From Bacilli bacterium (GTDB taxonomy: Bacteria; Bacillota_I; Bacilli_A; RFN20; CAG-826), in the NCBI GenBank assembly GCA_022641095.1, contig JALCDB010000003.1:173852-237851 (forward strand): a stretch of DNA of 64,000 nt. Reading direction: 5' to 3'. The notes beneath the pieces are model-generated. The model ran no database searches and was not told the DNA's origin. It was given only the letters and a program-made list of their open reading frames with translations. Positions 53,353-62,813 of this stretch are shown here, one piece after another. Position 1 is the first letter of the stretch. Each line of letters begins with the position of its first letter. The translations under genes and the position numbers were made by a program.

Positions 53353-54735
53353 GAACTTCGCTTCGTCCAATTGCCGCCGCAAATCCGCCAAAGAGCCGTC
53401 CCCGTCAACGATGAGGCCGGCTTTTTTCTTGGCTTTGCCCCGGGGCCATCCCCCATTGATCGCAAGGGCCGCCTTTGGGTCCTTGCCGCGTTCGCGGAGG
53501 CGGGTTTCCTGATTCTTTGGCGAGGCGAAAACGGCGATGATAAGGTCGCAAAGGCCTTCCAAAGGCCCATCGAGAAGAAGCGGGACGTCGAGGGCGATCC
53601 GCCTCGCCTTCGAGGTCGCGATCCGTTTCCCGATTTCCCCATAAACCGCGGGATGGACGAGGCCTTCGAGCCTTTTCCTGGCTTCTTTCCCTTGGGCGAG
53701 GCGCGAAAGATAGGCGCGGTTTGGCTTTCCCTCTTTGATGGCCTCGCTTCCGAAGGCGGAGGCGAGGGCCTCGTTCAAAGAGCCGGAATCGTAAAGCTTC
53801 CTCACGATCGCGTCGGCGTCGATCGTTTCGTATCCCTTTTCCTTGAGATAGGAGGAAACGGCCGACTTCCCGCTTGCGACGGGACCGGTGACGCCGACGA
53901 TAAGAGGCTTTCCGGGCATCGCCTGGCAAATCGGGCAATAGACACTCCCGCGCCCGCCTATGGCGATTTTGCGGAACGGGAAGCCGCATCGGGGACAGGG
54001 TTCGTTGCCATGCCCATAAGCCAAAAGATGGTCCTGCATATGCCCCGAGACGCCTTCCTTGGGGTGGTAGCTCCGCACGGTGCTGCCGCCGTTGGCGATG
54101 GCCTCCGTAAGGATTCGCTCCGCGTTTTCCTTGATGGTCTGGCACTGCTTGAGGCTCATCGAGGAGGCGGCCGCCTTGGGATTGAGGCGGCTCGCGAAAA
54201 GAACCTCATCATCGTAAATGTTGCCGAGCCCCGCGATGAGCCTTTGGTCGAGCAAGGCCTCTTTGATGGGCTCGCTTCGCTTGCGTCTCAGCCCTTCGAG
54301 AAGCTCTTGGGCGCTTAATTCCCATGGTTCTTTCCCGAGTTCGGATAGCGGCGGCTCTTTCAAATAACGGCTCTCCTCGCTCAGCATCACGATGCCGAAC
54401 TTCCTCGTGTCGAGGAACCGGAGGTCGCCGCCGTCGGCGAAGTCGTAGGAGAGGATGTCGTGCTTGCCTATCGGATCCGCGGCTTTCCCCACGTAGTATT
54501 TGCCCTCCATCCGCAGGTGGCTGATGACGACTTTCTTATGGGTGAGGCGGAAGATGAGGAATTTTCCTCGCCTTTCCAAGGACAAAAACCTTTCCCCCGG
54601 GAGGGAGGAAACGAATTCCTCGGCCCCGGTAAGGACCGATTTCGCGCGGAAAACGCGAACGGAGGCGATGCTCCGCCCGACAAGGACCGGCTCAAGGGTC
54701 CGTTTGATCGTCTCGACTTCCGGAAGTTCTGGCAT
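53347..54735 (-). CDS. Fused formamidopyrimidine-DNA glycosylase / dephospho-CoA kinase
   Basis: 462 residues in one frame. Residues 1-272 are Fpg (MutM): N-terminal catalytic MPELPEVE, helix-two-turn-helix around GLGNIYDDEVLF, and a C-terminal zinc finger (CPRCGFPFRKIAIGGRGSVYCPIC). Residues 277-462 are CoaE: Walker A GVTGPVASGKSAV, DADAI, VHPAVYGEI, DVPLLLDGPL. Fpg removes 8-oxoguanine; CoaE makes the last step of coenzyme A. In many Bacilli mutM and coaE are adjacent, here only a 4-residue linker (AMPG) separates them. Start 54735 is 5 bases after polA. Confidence 0.94.
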   Translation of the reverse strand: MPELPEVETIKRTLEPVLVGRSIASVRVFRAKSVLTGAEEFVSSLPGERFLSLERRGKFLIFRLTHKKVVISHLRMEGKYYVGKAADPIGKHDILSYDFADGGDLRFLDTRKFGIVMLSEESRYLKEPPLSELGKEPWELSAQELLEGLRRKRSEPIKEALLDQRLIAGLGNIYDDEVLFASRLNPKAAASSMSLKQCQTIKENAERILTEAIANGGSTVRSYHPKEGVSGHMQDHLLAYGHGNEPCPRCGFPFRKIAIGGRGSVYCPICQAMPGKPLIVGVTGPVASGKSAVSSYLKEKGYETIDADAIVRKLYDSGSLNEALASAFGSEAIKEGKPNRAYLSRLAQGKEARKRLEGLVHPAVYGEIGKRIATSKARRIALDVPLLLDGPLEGLCDLIIAVFASPKNQETRLRERGKDPKAALAINGGWPRGKAKKKAGLIVDGDGSLADLRRQLDEAKFL

Positions 54736-54740
54736 GTTAA

Positions 54741-57344
54741 TCAGTCCTTGGCGTCGAACCACGTCTTGCCGATGCCGCATTCGACGGTCAGTTTGACGGG
54801 CAAGTCGACGGCGTGCGTCATGATGTTCCCGATGGGCCCTTGGAGGTTTTTGAGTTCCTCGAGCGGCCCGGCGAAAATGAGCTCGTCGTGGATTTGCAAA
54901 ACCATTTTGGTCCTGTAGCGGCCCTCTGCAAGGAATTTGCTTATTTTGACCATCGCGATCTTGATGAGATCGGCGGCGCTGCCTTGGACGGGGGCGTTGA
55001 GGGCGGCCCTTCGGGCGGCCTCGCGCTTGGCGTAATTGGGGTCGTTGACGTCGCGGAGGTAGCGGCGGCGCCCGAACATCGTGGTGACGTAGCCTTTCGT
55101 TTCGGCGTTGTGGATCGTTTTCCGCAGGAAATCCCCGACCTCGGGATAGGCGAGGTAGAAGTTCTTGATGATTTCGGAAGCCTCTTTGGGGGTGCCGTCG
55201 ATCTGATCGGCGAGCCCATAGACCGTCGTGCCGTAGATAATGGCGAAGTTGACCGCCTTGGCGCGCCGCCTCATGAGCGGAGTGACCTTGTCGGTATGGA
55301 AAATGCGACGGGCCGTCTCGCTATGGACGTCGCGGTCGCTTTCGAAAACCTCTTCGTAGGCTTTGCAGCCGCTTAGGGCCGCCAAAAGACGGAGTTCGAT
55401 CTGCCCATAGTCGAGGGACATGAGGTAGGTTTCGTCATCCCCGTAATGGAAAGCGCGCCGTATTTGTTTGCCTTCCTCGTCCCGGACGCTGATGTTCTGA
55501 AGGTTCGGCGAACTTGAGGAAAGGCGACCCGTCGAGGTTTGGGCCTGATTGAAGTAGGAGTGGATTTTGCCATCGCTTTGGATGTGGGGGGCCAACCCGT
55601 CGATATAGGTGCCCATCAGTTTGGCGTACTTGCGGTATTCAAGGATCTTCGCGACGATGGGGCTTTCCTTTTCGATGGCCTTAAGGTCGGCGACCGAAGT
55701 GCTCTTGCTGGTGGGGCCTTTAAGCCCCATCTTCACGTAGAGGATCTCGGCGATCTGCTTTGGGGAATTGAGGTTGAATTCCTCGCCCGCGAGGGCGTAG
55801 ACGTCCTTTTGGGCGGCCTCTTTCTTGGCCTTGAAGAGTTTGCCATAGGCAACCAGCTCCCCCCTATTGAGCGGGAAGCCTTCCAACTCCATGCCCGCGA
55901 GCGTTTCCATGAGGGGCATTTCGACCTCGCGATAGAGCTTGTAGGCGTCGACGGACCGAAGGCTGCCCTCGGCCTTGCCCCGCAAGGCGTAGGCGTAGTA
56001 GGCCATTTTGGCGGTCCTTAGGGGATGGGCCGTCTCAAAGAGGGAAAAACCTTCCTCCTCGGGGACGTCGACGTCGACCCCGAACGCGCTGTAGACGAGG
56101 GTGGGATCGCTCGAGACGCCGCTGTCGAGAAGATAGCCCGCGAGCAGCAAGTCGTCGCTTATGCCGGCGACCATGACGTTTTCCTTGGCCAAGGAATAGA
56201 TGGTGGCCTTGCCGTCATAGACGGATTTCGCGATAGAGGGATCCGCGAGAATCCCTTGGAGGATCGCGTCTTTGGCGAGGTCCGCGCGGGTTTCGTAGAC
56301 GAGATTCTCCCCATCGTAAACGGCGAGGCCTTCGAAGCCCTCTTCGTGGTAGTTCGAGAAATCGACGTCGAGGGCGAGCCCCAAAGGCCCTTTGGCGGAT
56401 GCAAAGGGATAGGAAGAGACCTTCTTCATCTCGGGAAGGGCCTCGGCAACCCCCTTCTTGAGGGAGGAAGGCAGGCGCGAAAGGAACTGGCGGAGCTCGT
56501 ATTTCTGAGCGAAGTCGTTGACGGATTTGAAGTCATAGCCCCGATAGGCCAGATCCTTGACCGAGAAGGGGAGCTTCACGTCGAGTTTCATCGTCGCGAG
56601 CTTATAGCATTCGCGGCCTTGGGCCTCATAGGTTCGGATGTTCTCGCCGAGTTTGCCTTTGATGTTATCCTTGTCCGCCATGATGGCGTCGAAGGAGCCG
56701 TATTGCTGGATGAGTTTGGTCGCGGTCTTGTCGCCGACCCCGGGAATCCCGGGGAGGTTGTCGCTCGCGTCGCCGCGGAGCCCTTTGTAATCGATGATCT
56801 GAAGCGGCTTGAGGCCGTATTTGGCCATCATGGCCGCCTCGTCCATGACTTCCATGTTCGAGAGCCCGACCTTGAGCAAGGAAATCTTGATGGAGGGCTC
56901 GATGAGCTGAAGATAGTCGCGATCGCTCGTGTAGACGGTGACTTCGTAGCCTTCGCGGGCGGCTTCCTTGGCCACCGTGCCGCAGATGTCGTCGGCCTCG
57001 ATGCCGTGCTCTTCGTAATAGACGATGCCAAGGGCCGCGCACAGTTCGCGCGAAAGCGGGAACTGGGGCTTGAGGTCCTCGGGGCAAGGGGCGCGATTGG
57101 CTTTGTAGTCGCTGAATTCGGCTTTGCGGAAGGTCTCTTTGTCGCTGTCGAAGCCGATGAAGATGGATTCGCCGCCTTTGAAGCCCTGCAGGATTTTGGC
57201 GAGCATGTTGGCGAAAGCGAAGATGGCGTTCGTGGGCAAACCGGACTTGGTGCGCATGATGGCGTTCCTGTCGCCGTAAGCCGTCGCGTAATAAGCGCGG
57301 AAAAGCAGACTGTTTCCGTCAATAACGTAGATTTTCTTTGGCAT
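54741..57344 (-). CDS. polA: DNA polymerase I (exonuclease domain degenerate)
   Basis: 867 residues. N-terminal 5' nuclease (DGNSLLFRAYYATAYGDRN, GVGDKTATKLIQQYG), a middle region corresponding to the 3'-5' exonuclease but without the DxE and later carboxylates (LALDVDFSNYHEEGF), and the polymerase domain: motif A SLDYGQIELRLLAALSG (Gly for the usual Ser), motif B RRRAKAVNFAIIYGTT, motif C QIHDELIF. Involved in repair and Okazaki-fragment maturation. The loss of proofreading is normal for Bacilli Pol I. Four bases from dnaE. Confidence 0.97.
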   Translation of the reverse strand: MPKKIYVIDGNSLLFRAYYATAYGDRNAIMRTKSGLPTNAIFAFANMLAKILQGFKGGESIFIGFDSDKETFRKAEFSDYKANRAPCPEDLKPQFPLSRELCAALGIVYYEEHGIEADDICGTVAKEAAREGYEVTVYTSDRDYLQLIEPSIKISLLKVGLSNMEVMDEAAMMAKYGLKPLQIIDYKGLRGDASDNLPGIPGVGDKTATKLIQQYGSFDAIMADKDNIKGKLGENIRTYEAQGRECYKLATMKLDVKLPFSVKDLAYRGYDFKSVNDFAQKYELRQFLSRLPSSLKKGVAEALPEMKKVSSYPFASAKGPLGLALDVDFSNYHEEGFEGLAVYDGENLVYETRADLAKDAILQGILADPSIAKSVYDGKATIYSLAKENVMVAGISDDLLLAGYLLDSGVSSDPTLVYSAFGVDVDVPEEEGFSLFETAHPLRTAKMAYYAYALRGKAEGSLRSVDAYKLYREVEMPLMETLAGMELEGFPLNRGELVAYGKLFKAKKEAAQKDVYALAGEEFNLNSPKQIAEILYVKMGLKGPTSKSTSVADLKAIEKESPIVAKILEYRKYAKLMGTYIDGLAPHIQSDGKIHSYFNQAQTSTGRLSSSSPNLQNISVRDEEGKQIRRAFHYGDDETYLMSLDYGQIELRLLAALSGCKAYEEVFESDRDVHSETARRIFHTDKVTPLMRRRAKAVNFAIIYGTTVYGLADQIDGTPKEASEIIKNFYLAYPEVGDFLRKTIHNAETKGYVTTMFGRRRYLRDVNDPNYAKREAARRAALNAPVQGSAADLIKIAMVKISKFLAEGRYRTKMVLQIHDELIFAGPLEELKNLQGPIGNIMTHAVDLPVKLTVECGIGKTWFDAKD

Positions 57345-57347
57345 GGC

Positions 57348-60300
57348 CTAATCCTCCAACCTTTGGGCGTCCTCGACTAAGAAAGCGTCTTTTCTCCGCA
57401 TGTCGCGATGAGCCGTCACGATGACGATTTTATCCTCTTCGATCTGCGCGAAGCATTTGGCGTAGGCTTCGCTAAAGAGGACGAAACTGGCTTCGCTCGT
57501 CTCGTCATAGAGCTCGAGGAACGCCATTTGGGTCCCTTTCCTCGTCACGATGGCGCGCATTTCCTTCACGATGCCGACGGTCTTGAATAGGCCTTCCCGC
57601 TCCCCGATTTTCCCAAGGGGCACGCAGTCTTCCCTCTCGATCTCGGGCTTGTAGAAAGATAAGGGCGAGCCCGAGACCATCATCCCGAGGGCCGCGTATT
57701 CGGCGTCGAGGTCCTCGCGTTTGTTTTCTTGGAAAGGCCGAATGGCCGGCTTCTCGATGCCAAGCCCTTCCAAAAGGACCTGTTTGCCGTCGCTGCCCAC
57801 CATCATTTCGGCATAGGTCATGGCGGCGGGGGCGTTGCCACGCAAAGTCGGGCGGTTGAGTCCGAAGCCGTCGAGGGCCCCGGCGTCAATCAGGCGGATC
57901 AGGGTTTGAAGGTTGAGCCCCGCCGCCTTGCCCCGGGCGGCGAAGTCGAAAAGATCCTGGTATTCGCCCTGGGCCGCCCTTTCGTCGAGGAGCGCGTTCA
58001 CGAGGCCGCTTTGGAGGCCTTTGATCGACGACAGCGGGAAAATCAGTTTGCCGCCGTCGATCCGAAAGCCGCTTCCGCTTCGATTGAGGGAAGGGCACGA
58101 CAAATCAATGCCGAGATCCTTGGCCTCGCCGACGGTGTCCTTGAACTTGGCGTCGGAAGAACTCAGGAAATCGAGATAGGCGCAATAGAATTCCTTTGGG
58201 AAATGGCTCTTGAGATAAGCCATTTGGCAGGTCAGGACGGCATAGGAGACGGCATGGCTTCGGTTGAAGCCGTAATCGGCGAATTTGTAGATGAGGTCAT
58301 AGACCCGCTTAGCGAGGACGGGGTCTTTGCCCTCTTTTTCGCAGCCGGCGAGGAAGCCGCCCTTAAGGGCGGCCAGTTTGTCCGCGTCCTTCTTCGAGAT
58401 TGCGCGGCGGAACAAGTCGGCCTGCCCATAGCTGAAGCCCGCCATGACGCGCACGATCTGCATGATCTGCTCCTGATAGACGATGATGCCGTAAGTGCTT
58501 TTCAGGATCGGCTCGAGCTCAGGGGCCGGATAGTCGATTTTCTCCAGGCCTTTCTTACGTTTGGCGTAACTGGGGATGGAAGCCATCGGACCCGGGCGGA
58601 AAAGGGCGAGCAACGCCGCGACGTCCTCGAACGATGTGGGGTCGATTTCCTTGAGGGCCCGCCTGATGCCTGGGCTTTCGAGCTGGAACAGCCCCATGGT
58701 TTTGTTGGCTCGGATAAGGGCGATCGCGTCTTTGTCCTCGTAAGGGATTTCGTCGCTCTTGATGGTTGGCCCCCCGTCTTCTTTTATGAGAGAAAGGCAA
58801 CAATCGACGATTGAGAGGTTCCTTAAGCCGAGCAGATCCATCTTGAGGAAACCCTGCTCCTCAAGGTAATCGCGTTCGAGGCAGGCGACGTAGCCGACTC
58901 CGTCCACCTGATCGAAAACCGGCAAAGCGGCGGGGAGGGGGTCGTCGTTGAGGACGATGCCGGCGGCGTGAAGGCCCATTTGGCGAGGCAACCCTTCGAT
59001 CTTGGCGGCCAAGGCCACGATGCCGAGATAATACTTGTCCTCGTCGACCAGTTTGCGGAACCGCGGCGAGCGGCGGTAGTCATCGCGGAGCGACAGCTTG
59101 TCGTCCACGATGGCGCTTGCGATAAGGGAAATCTCGCGCTCTTCGTAGCCATAGACGCGCCCGATGTCGCGTAGCGACTCCTTGGCCCCGATGGTCTGGG
59201 TGGTGAGGACATGGCCCACTCTTTCGCGGCCGTATTTCCTTTGCAGGTAAAGGACGACCTCCTCGCGGTGGACGTCGCTGAAATCGACGTCGATATCCGG
59301 CATGCTCTGCCGCTCTGGGTTCAGAAAGCGCTCGAAGAGCAGGCCGCGTTCGATGGGGTCGGGGGTGACGATGCCAAGGGAATAGGAAACCAAAGACCCG
59401 GCGCCCGAGCCTCGTCCCGGCCCGACCGAGATGCCATGCGTTTTGGCGTAGTTCACGTAATCGCCGACGATAAGGAAATAGTCGCTGTAGCCCATCTTGT
59501 CGATGACGCCCAGTTCGTAATCGAGGCGCTCAAGATAGGCTTTGGGGATTGGGTCGCCCTGGCGTTTTCTGAGCCCATTTAGGGCCAGTTTGCGGAGATA
59601 CGCCGAACTCGAAAGACCTTCGTCGTTTTCGTAGCGAAGGAGCCCGCCCCGTTTCCGGAGGTAGGAAAAAGAGGATGTCTTTGCGGCTATTTCCCCCGTG
59701 AGGGCGATTTCCCGGGGCGAGAAACAGGCCTCCGCCGTCGCCTCGTCAAGGAACCACCCATCGCCTTTCATCTCCTTCTCGCTCAACGTTTCGTGGTCGC
59801 GGATGGCTTTCATGATCTTAAGGACGATCGCGTCGGTTTCCTTTTCGTAACCGATTTCCGGGAAAGCGACGAGATCATAGGAGTGGCTTTCCGCGAAAGC
59901 GCGGCAAAAGGCGAGGAAATCCTTATCGTTGGGGTGGTAGGGGAGACCCAGATAAACCTCAGGGAAGCCTTTGAGGCGCGCGGCGAGCCTTTCGGCGAGG
60001 CTCTTGTCCTTGCCGAGGTATGATTCGCGAAAAAGCGCGTTGTCGCAGGAATAGACGAGCAAAAGGTTCTGGGAGCGTTTTCGCAGCTCGTCGAGGGTAA
60101 GCTTGCCTTCGCTCGCCAAAAGGGCGATCCCGCACAGGTCGCGATAGCCTTCCTCGCTTTTGACGTACAAGGAATAGAAGCCTTCGGCCACCGTGGCGTC
60201 GAAACCGAAAATCGGCTTGACGTTGGCCTTCTGGCACAGATGGAAGAACGGGGCGTATCCGTTCATGGTGCCTTCATCGCAAAGGCCGACGGAAAGATAG

Positions 60301-60395
60301 CCGCGCTTGCTCGCCAAAACGGGGATCCGTTCCAAACGAAGCCCGCTCTCGAGGTAAGAGAAACCACTGTGAAGGCGCAACGGCACGAAGCTCAT
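57348..60395 (-). CDS. dnaE: DNA polymerase III alpha subunit DnaE
   Basis: 1015 residues. N-terminal PHP domain (LHSGFSYLESGLRLER, DEGTMNGY) in which the metal-binding HxH and TDH residues are lost; polymerase catalytic site PDIDVDFSD, GPGRGSGAGSLVSY, GFNRSHAVSYA; C-terminal OB fold (TVGIVKEMRAIVTRKGTQMAFLEL). Somewhat shorter than the usual 1,080-1,150. In Bacilli this enzyme extends RNA primers on the lagging strand together with PolC. Start 60395 follows -10 TATACT by 6 bases. The longer ORF to 60464 is rejected. Confidence 0.96.
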   Translation of the reverse strand: MSFVPLRLHSGFSYLESGLRLERIPVLASKRGYLSVGLCDEGTMNGYAPFFHLCQKANVKPIFGFDATVAEGFYSLYVKSEEGYRDLCGIALLASEGKLTLDELRKRSQNLLLVYSCDNALFRESYLGKDKSLAERLAARLKGFPEVYLGLPYHPNDKDFLAFCRAFAESHSYDLVAFPEIGYEKETDAIVLKIMKAIRDHETLSEKEMKGDGWFLDEATAEACFSPREIALTGEIAAKTSSFSYLRKRGGLLRYENDEGLSSSAYLRKLALNGLRKRQGDPIPKAYLERLDYELGVIDKMGYSDYFLIVGDYVNYAKTHGISVGPGRGSGAGSLVSYSLGIVTPDPIERGLLFERFLNPERQSMPDIDVDFSDVHREEVVLYLQRKYGRERVGHVLTTQTIGAKESLRDIGRVYGYEEREISLIASAIVDDKLSLRDDYRRSPRFRKLVDEDKYYLGIVALAAKIEGLPRQMGLHAAGIVLNDDPLPAALPVFDQVDGVGYVACLERDYLEEQGFLKMDLLGLRNLSIVDCCLSLIKEDGGPTIKSDEIPYEDKDAIALIRANKTMGLFQLESPGIRRALKEIDPTSFEDVAALLALFRPGPMASIPSYAKRKKGLEKIDYPAPELEPILKSTYGIIVYQEQIMQIVRVMAGFSYGQADLFRRAISKKDADKLAALKGGFLAGCEKEGKDPVLAKRVYDLIYKFADYGFNRSHAVSYAVLTCQMAYLKSHFPKEFYCAYLDFLSSSDAKFKDTVGEAKDLGIDLSCPSLNRSGSGFRIDGGKLIFPLSSIKGLQSGLVNALLDERAAQGEYQDLFDFAARGKAAGLNLQTLIRLIDAGALDGFGLNRPTLRGNAPAAMTYAEMMVGSDGKQVLLEGLGIEKPAIRPFQENKREDLDAEYAALGMMVSGSPLSFYKPEIEREDCVPLGKIGEREGLFKTVGIVKEMRAIVTRKGTQMAFLELYDETSEASFVLFSEAYAKCFAQIEEDKIVIVTAHRDMRRKDAFLVEDAQRLED

Positions 60396-60401
60396 AGACA
60401 A

Positions 60402-60407
60402 AGTATA
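60402..60407 (-). promoter_or_regulatory. -10 element of dnaE (leaderless)
   Basis: TATACT (60407-60402, minus strand) ends 6 bases before the dnaE ATG (60395); no Shine-Dalgarno. Confidence 0.55.
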
Positions 60408-60467
60408 AACCACTCGCTCCGCGCGGGCGAGGCGAGAAACGCGCCACCGTTTGTACAATGTCAAAAA

Positions 60468-60641
60468 ATGCTGCGTTTCATAAGCGCGGATTGCCTTTTC
60501 TCTATGGCGTTCCCGCTTGTTGGCATCGCCTTGGCGGCTTCATTCATGAGCATAATAACAAAGGATGACCCTCACGGAATGCCACAGGAAAGGCGCCCGA
60601 ATGGCCATGATGCCTGTCGGCGTCCTCGAATTCTAAATTAA
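60468..60641 (+). CDS. Possible small membrane protein
   Basis: 57 residues with one hydrophobic segment (SMAFPLVGIALAASFMSII). A -10-like TACAAT (60453-60458) ends 9 bases before the ATG, matching the leaderless arrangement of other genes here. There is no family match and the last third is Arg-rich and low in complexity, so it may be chance. Confidence 0.25.
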   Translation: MLRFISADCLFSMAFPLVGIALAASFMSIITKDDPHGMPQERRPNGHDACRRPRILN

Positions 60642-60671
60642 CGTATCCAGTAATAAATAGTATAAAAGCCG

Positions 60672-62801
60672 TTAGTGCTGAACAAATCCTCCGCCGTCAC
60701 CGCCAATATCAACAACGTGGTTGCAAATACCACAATGAGAATATGTGTGGCCGTGAGAAATCCATGGCGATCCGTCAAAAGCATGCGGCTCGAGTTCATA
60801 GGTCCCGCACCAGCAAAACTTTTTATGGCTTGTCGGAGAATTATATTGGCAGCCATAAATATAATGGTGGTGGTGATTATAGGGCGTCGGTCGATTCGCC
60901 GAAGGGACAAATGGGGAGATCACAATGGAAGGAACATATGACAAATCGGCCCAGTTGTGCCCGGACACTCTCAAATAAACCGTTTCTCCTTGAGCGAGCT
61001 TAAGGTCGAAGTATCCAACATAAATGGCGCTTGGAACGCCATCGCCCCCTCTAAGCGGTGACGAGAGGTGGTGCGTGAAAACCAATCCATTTTCAGAGTG
61101 GCCTGGAACTACGTCCCGAAATACATCGAAATCAGGGCACGAGGCAACGGTTTCTGAATGATAAACGGTAGCGTTGCAAGCAATCGTATATACGCTCGTT
61201 GCGGGTGCTGTAAATGAGGCCCAAATATACTGGCCAACATGTTCTATTTCAATGGCAAATGGAACGCCCTGATTGATTATGCTTGGCGCGCCAAATGAAT
61301 TAATATCAGTTTTGTTTTGCGAAAGAGTGTCAAAAGACGCTAAAGGAAATGCGTCATCGTCGGTAAAACAATAAACATGGTGGTTGCAAAGACTGGCTTG
61401 GAAAGAACACGAAATGTCATCTTCAGTGGTAACGATATCATTGTTTGCGAAAGCAGCGAGGTTAATCAATCCCCCGAACGATACATAATAATGAGGAATC
61501 GAATCTATCATTTTTTCGCTAAAACGGTACGTAAGTGGCAATTTTAGAGATGCCGATTCCGTAGCGCCCGGAATCTTCAAAAGATCATCGCAGGCTTGCG
61601 ATATTCTAGCGAGAGCGATCAAAAGGTTGGCTTTAGATAAAGTCATATGTGGCGTAACATAAGCCACAACCACGTCGATTAGTTTGTCGAACAATTTTTC
61701 AGCTACCGGCAGCACAACATCGGTTATCACATTAAACTCTGGGCCGACAATTGAGATCACGATGTTTGCCACGCCAGATACGGCGTCAAAAACATCATCA
61801 ACAATTTGACCATTTTTCTTTATTTGCACTTCAAGTTCCTGTTCGCCGGTGATGTCCGTATTGCCAATCAACGACGAAGCCAGGCTATCAATAATGGTCT
61901 TAACACTACTTAAAACGTCTGGATCCCAGACATAAAGTGTGGCGAATGGTATATCACCGTTGTCAGCAAACTCGTTCATCAGGCGAGGAAATGGATCCTG
62001 CTGAAGATTTAGTTTAGCATCGGGTTTGCCGAATCCAAGTTCTTTTTCTTTTATTGTCGAAAAAGGCTGAATTCCACCAGGAAGATAATCGGCCGCTACT
62101 AATGCCGCTTTAGCCCCCTTGCAATAACGAAGATCGGAAATCTTGACGTCGGGCGACGGAAGGTATTGGGCGGAAACGGTCAGGGCAAAAACGTTTGAAG
62201 CATCATATCCCTCAGTTGAGGTTCCCACAATCTTAATACAATACGAATCGGCAAATAACTGTCTTTCAAAGCGTTTGGAAAGCGTAGAGCTTTCATCGAC
62301 GCAAATATCAAAAGGCGTGGTAGCTTTTTGCCCATGGTAATACGGATGGGTTCTAAAACCTTCTAGATACATCATGAATGGCTTGCTTGAAACGTTGCTA
62401 CTCAATGTAATAACCACATTGGCGAGAGAAAATGCATCAAAGCGAAAACACCCACATGGTAACATTGTCGTCGTAATTTGTGTCGGGATTGGTGGCAAAT
62501 GAGAAGAAACGGAAACCGTGTAATCGTTATTCTTACTCGCTAGCGATGGGGTAATATTCAAAGCGCTTTCTACATGAATGTGCTCATCAAGAGAAACGGA
62601 ACCAAGTTGAGTGTTCAATGCTGTTGAATAGGTCTGAGATGATGAAAGATTAGGAACTTCGCCAGTTGATCTAACCAAGGACGGCGTTACAAAATCAGTC
62701 TGGTTGTTATTAAAGTAAGAAGCGCTTCCTATATTTTGAGATGCCGGAACCTGACTGGCACAAATGGCGCCAATAGTGGCGATGATGAGTGATATTGTCA
62801 T
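60672..62801 (-). CDS. Secreted protein with His/Cys-rich C-terminal module
   Basis: 709 residues. Signal peptide (MTISLIIATIGAICASQVPAS, without the usual basic start), a beta-rich middle, and a His/Cys-rich C-terminal module of about 60 residues: HHHHYIYGCQYN, then HKKFCWCGTYELEPHAF, then HTYSHCGICNH. Patterns like HK..C.CG...H occur at the C-terminus of other Firmicutes secreted proteins and could bind metal. The gene is clearly more A+T-rich than its neighbours. It lies 12 bases after the lipoprotein gene, with GAAGG as Shine-Dalgarno overlapping the lipoprotein stop. Function unknown. Confidence 0.8.
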   Translation of the reverse strand: MTISLIIATIGAICASQVPASQNIGSASYFNNNQTDFVTPSLVRSTGEVPNLSSSQTYSTALNTQLGSVSLDEHIHVESALNITPSLASKNNDYTVSVSSHLPPIPTQITTTMLPCGCFRFDAFSLANVVITLSSNVSSKPFMMYLEGFRTHPYYHGQKATTPFDICVDESSTLSKRFERQLFADSYCIKIVGTSTEGYDASNVFALTVSAQYLPSPDVKISDLRYCKGAKAALVAADYLPGGIQPFSTIKEKELGFGKPDAKLNLQQDPFPRLMNEFADNGDIPFATLYVWDPDVLSSVKTIIDSLASSLIGNTDITGEQELEVQIKKNGQIVDDVFDAVSGVANIVISIVGPEFNVITDVVLPVAEKLFDKLIDVVVAYVTPHMTLSKANLLIALARISQACDDLLKIPGATESASLKLPLTYRFSEKMIDSIPHYYVSFGGLINLAAFANNDIVTTEDDISCSFQASLCNHHVYCFTDDDAFPLASFDTLSQNKTDINSFGAPSIINQGVPFAIEIEHVGQYIWASFTAPATSVYTIACNATVYHSETVASCPDFDVFRDVVPGHSENGLVFTHHLSSPLRGGDGVPSAIYVGYFDLKLAQGETVYLRVSGHNWADLSYVPSIVISPFVPSANRPTPYNHHHHYIYGCQYNSPTSHKKFCWCGTYELEPHAFDGSPWISHGHTYSHCGICNHVVDIGGDGGGFVQH

Positions 62802-62813
62802 TTTTTGTTGCCT

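Noticed and set aside
60638..60910. 90-residue ORF on the minus strand with a hydrophobic segment
   Set aside because: It lies almost wholly inside the 3' end of the 709-residue gene in another frame and has no upstream ribosome site.
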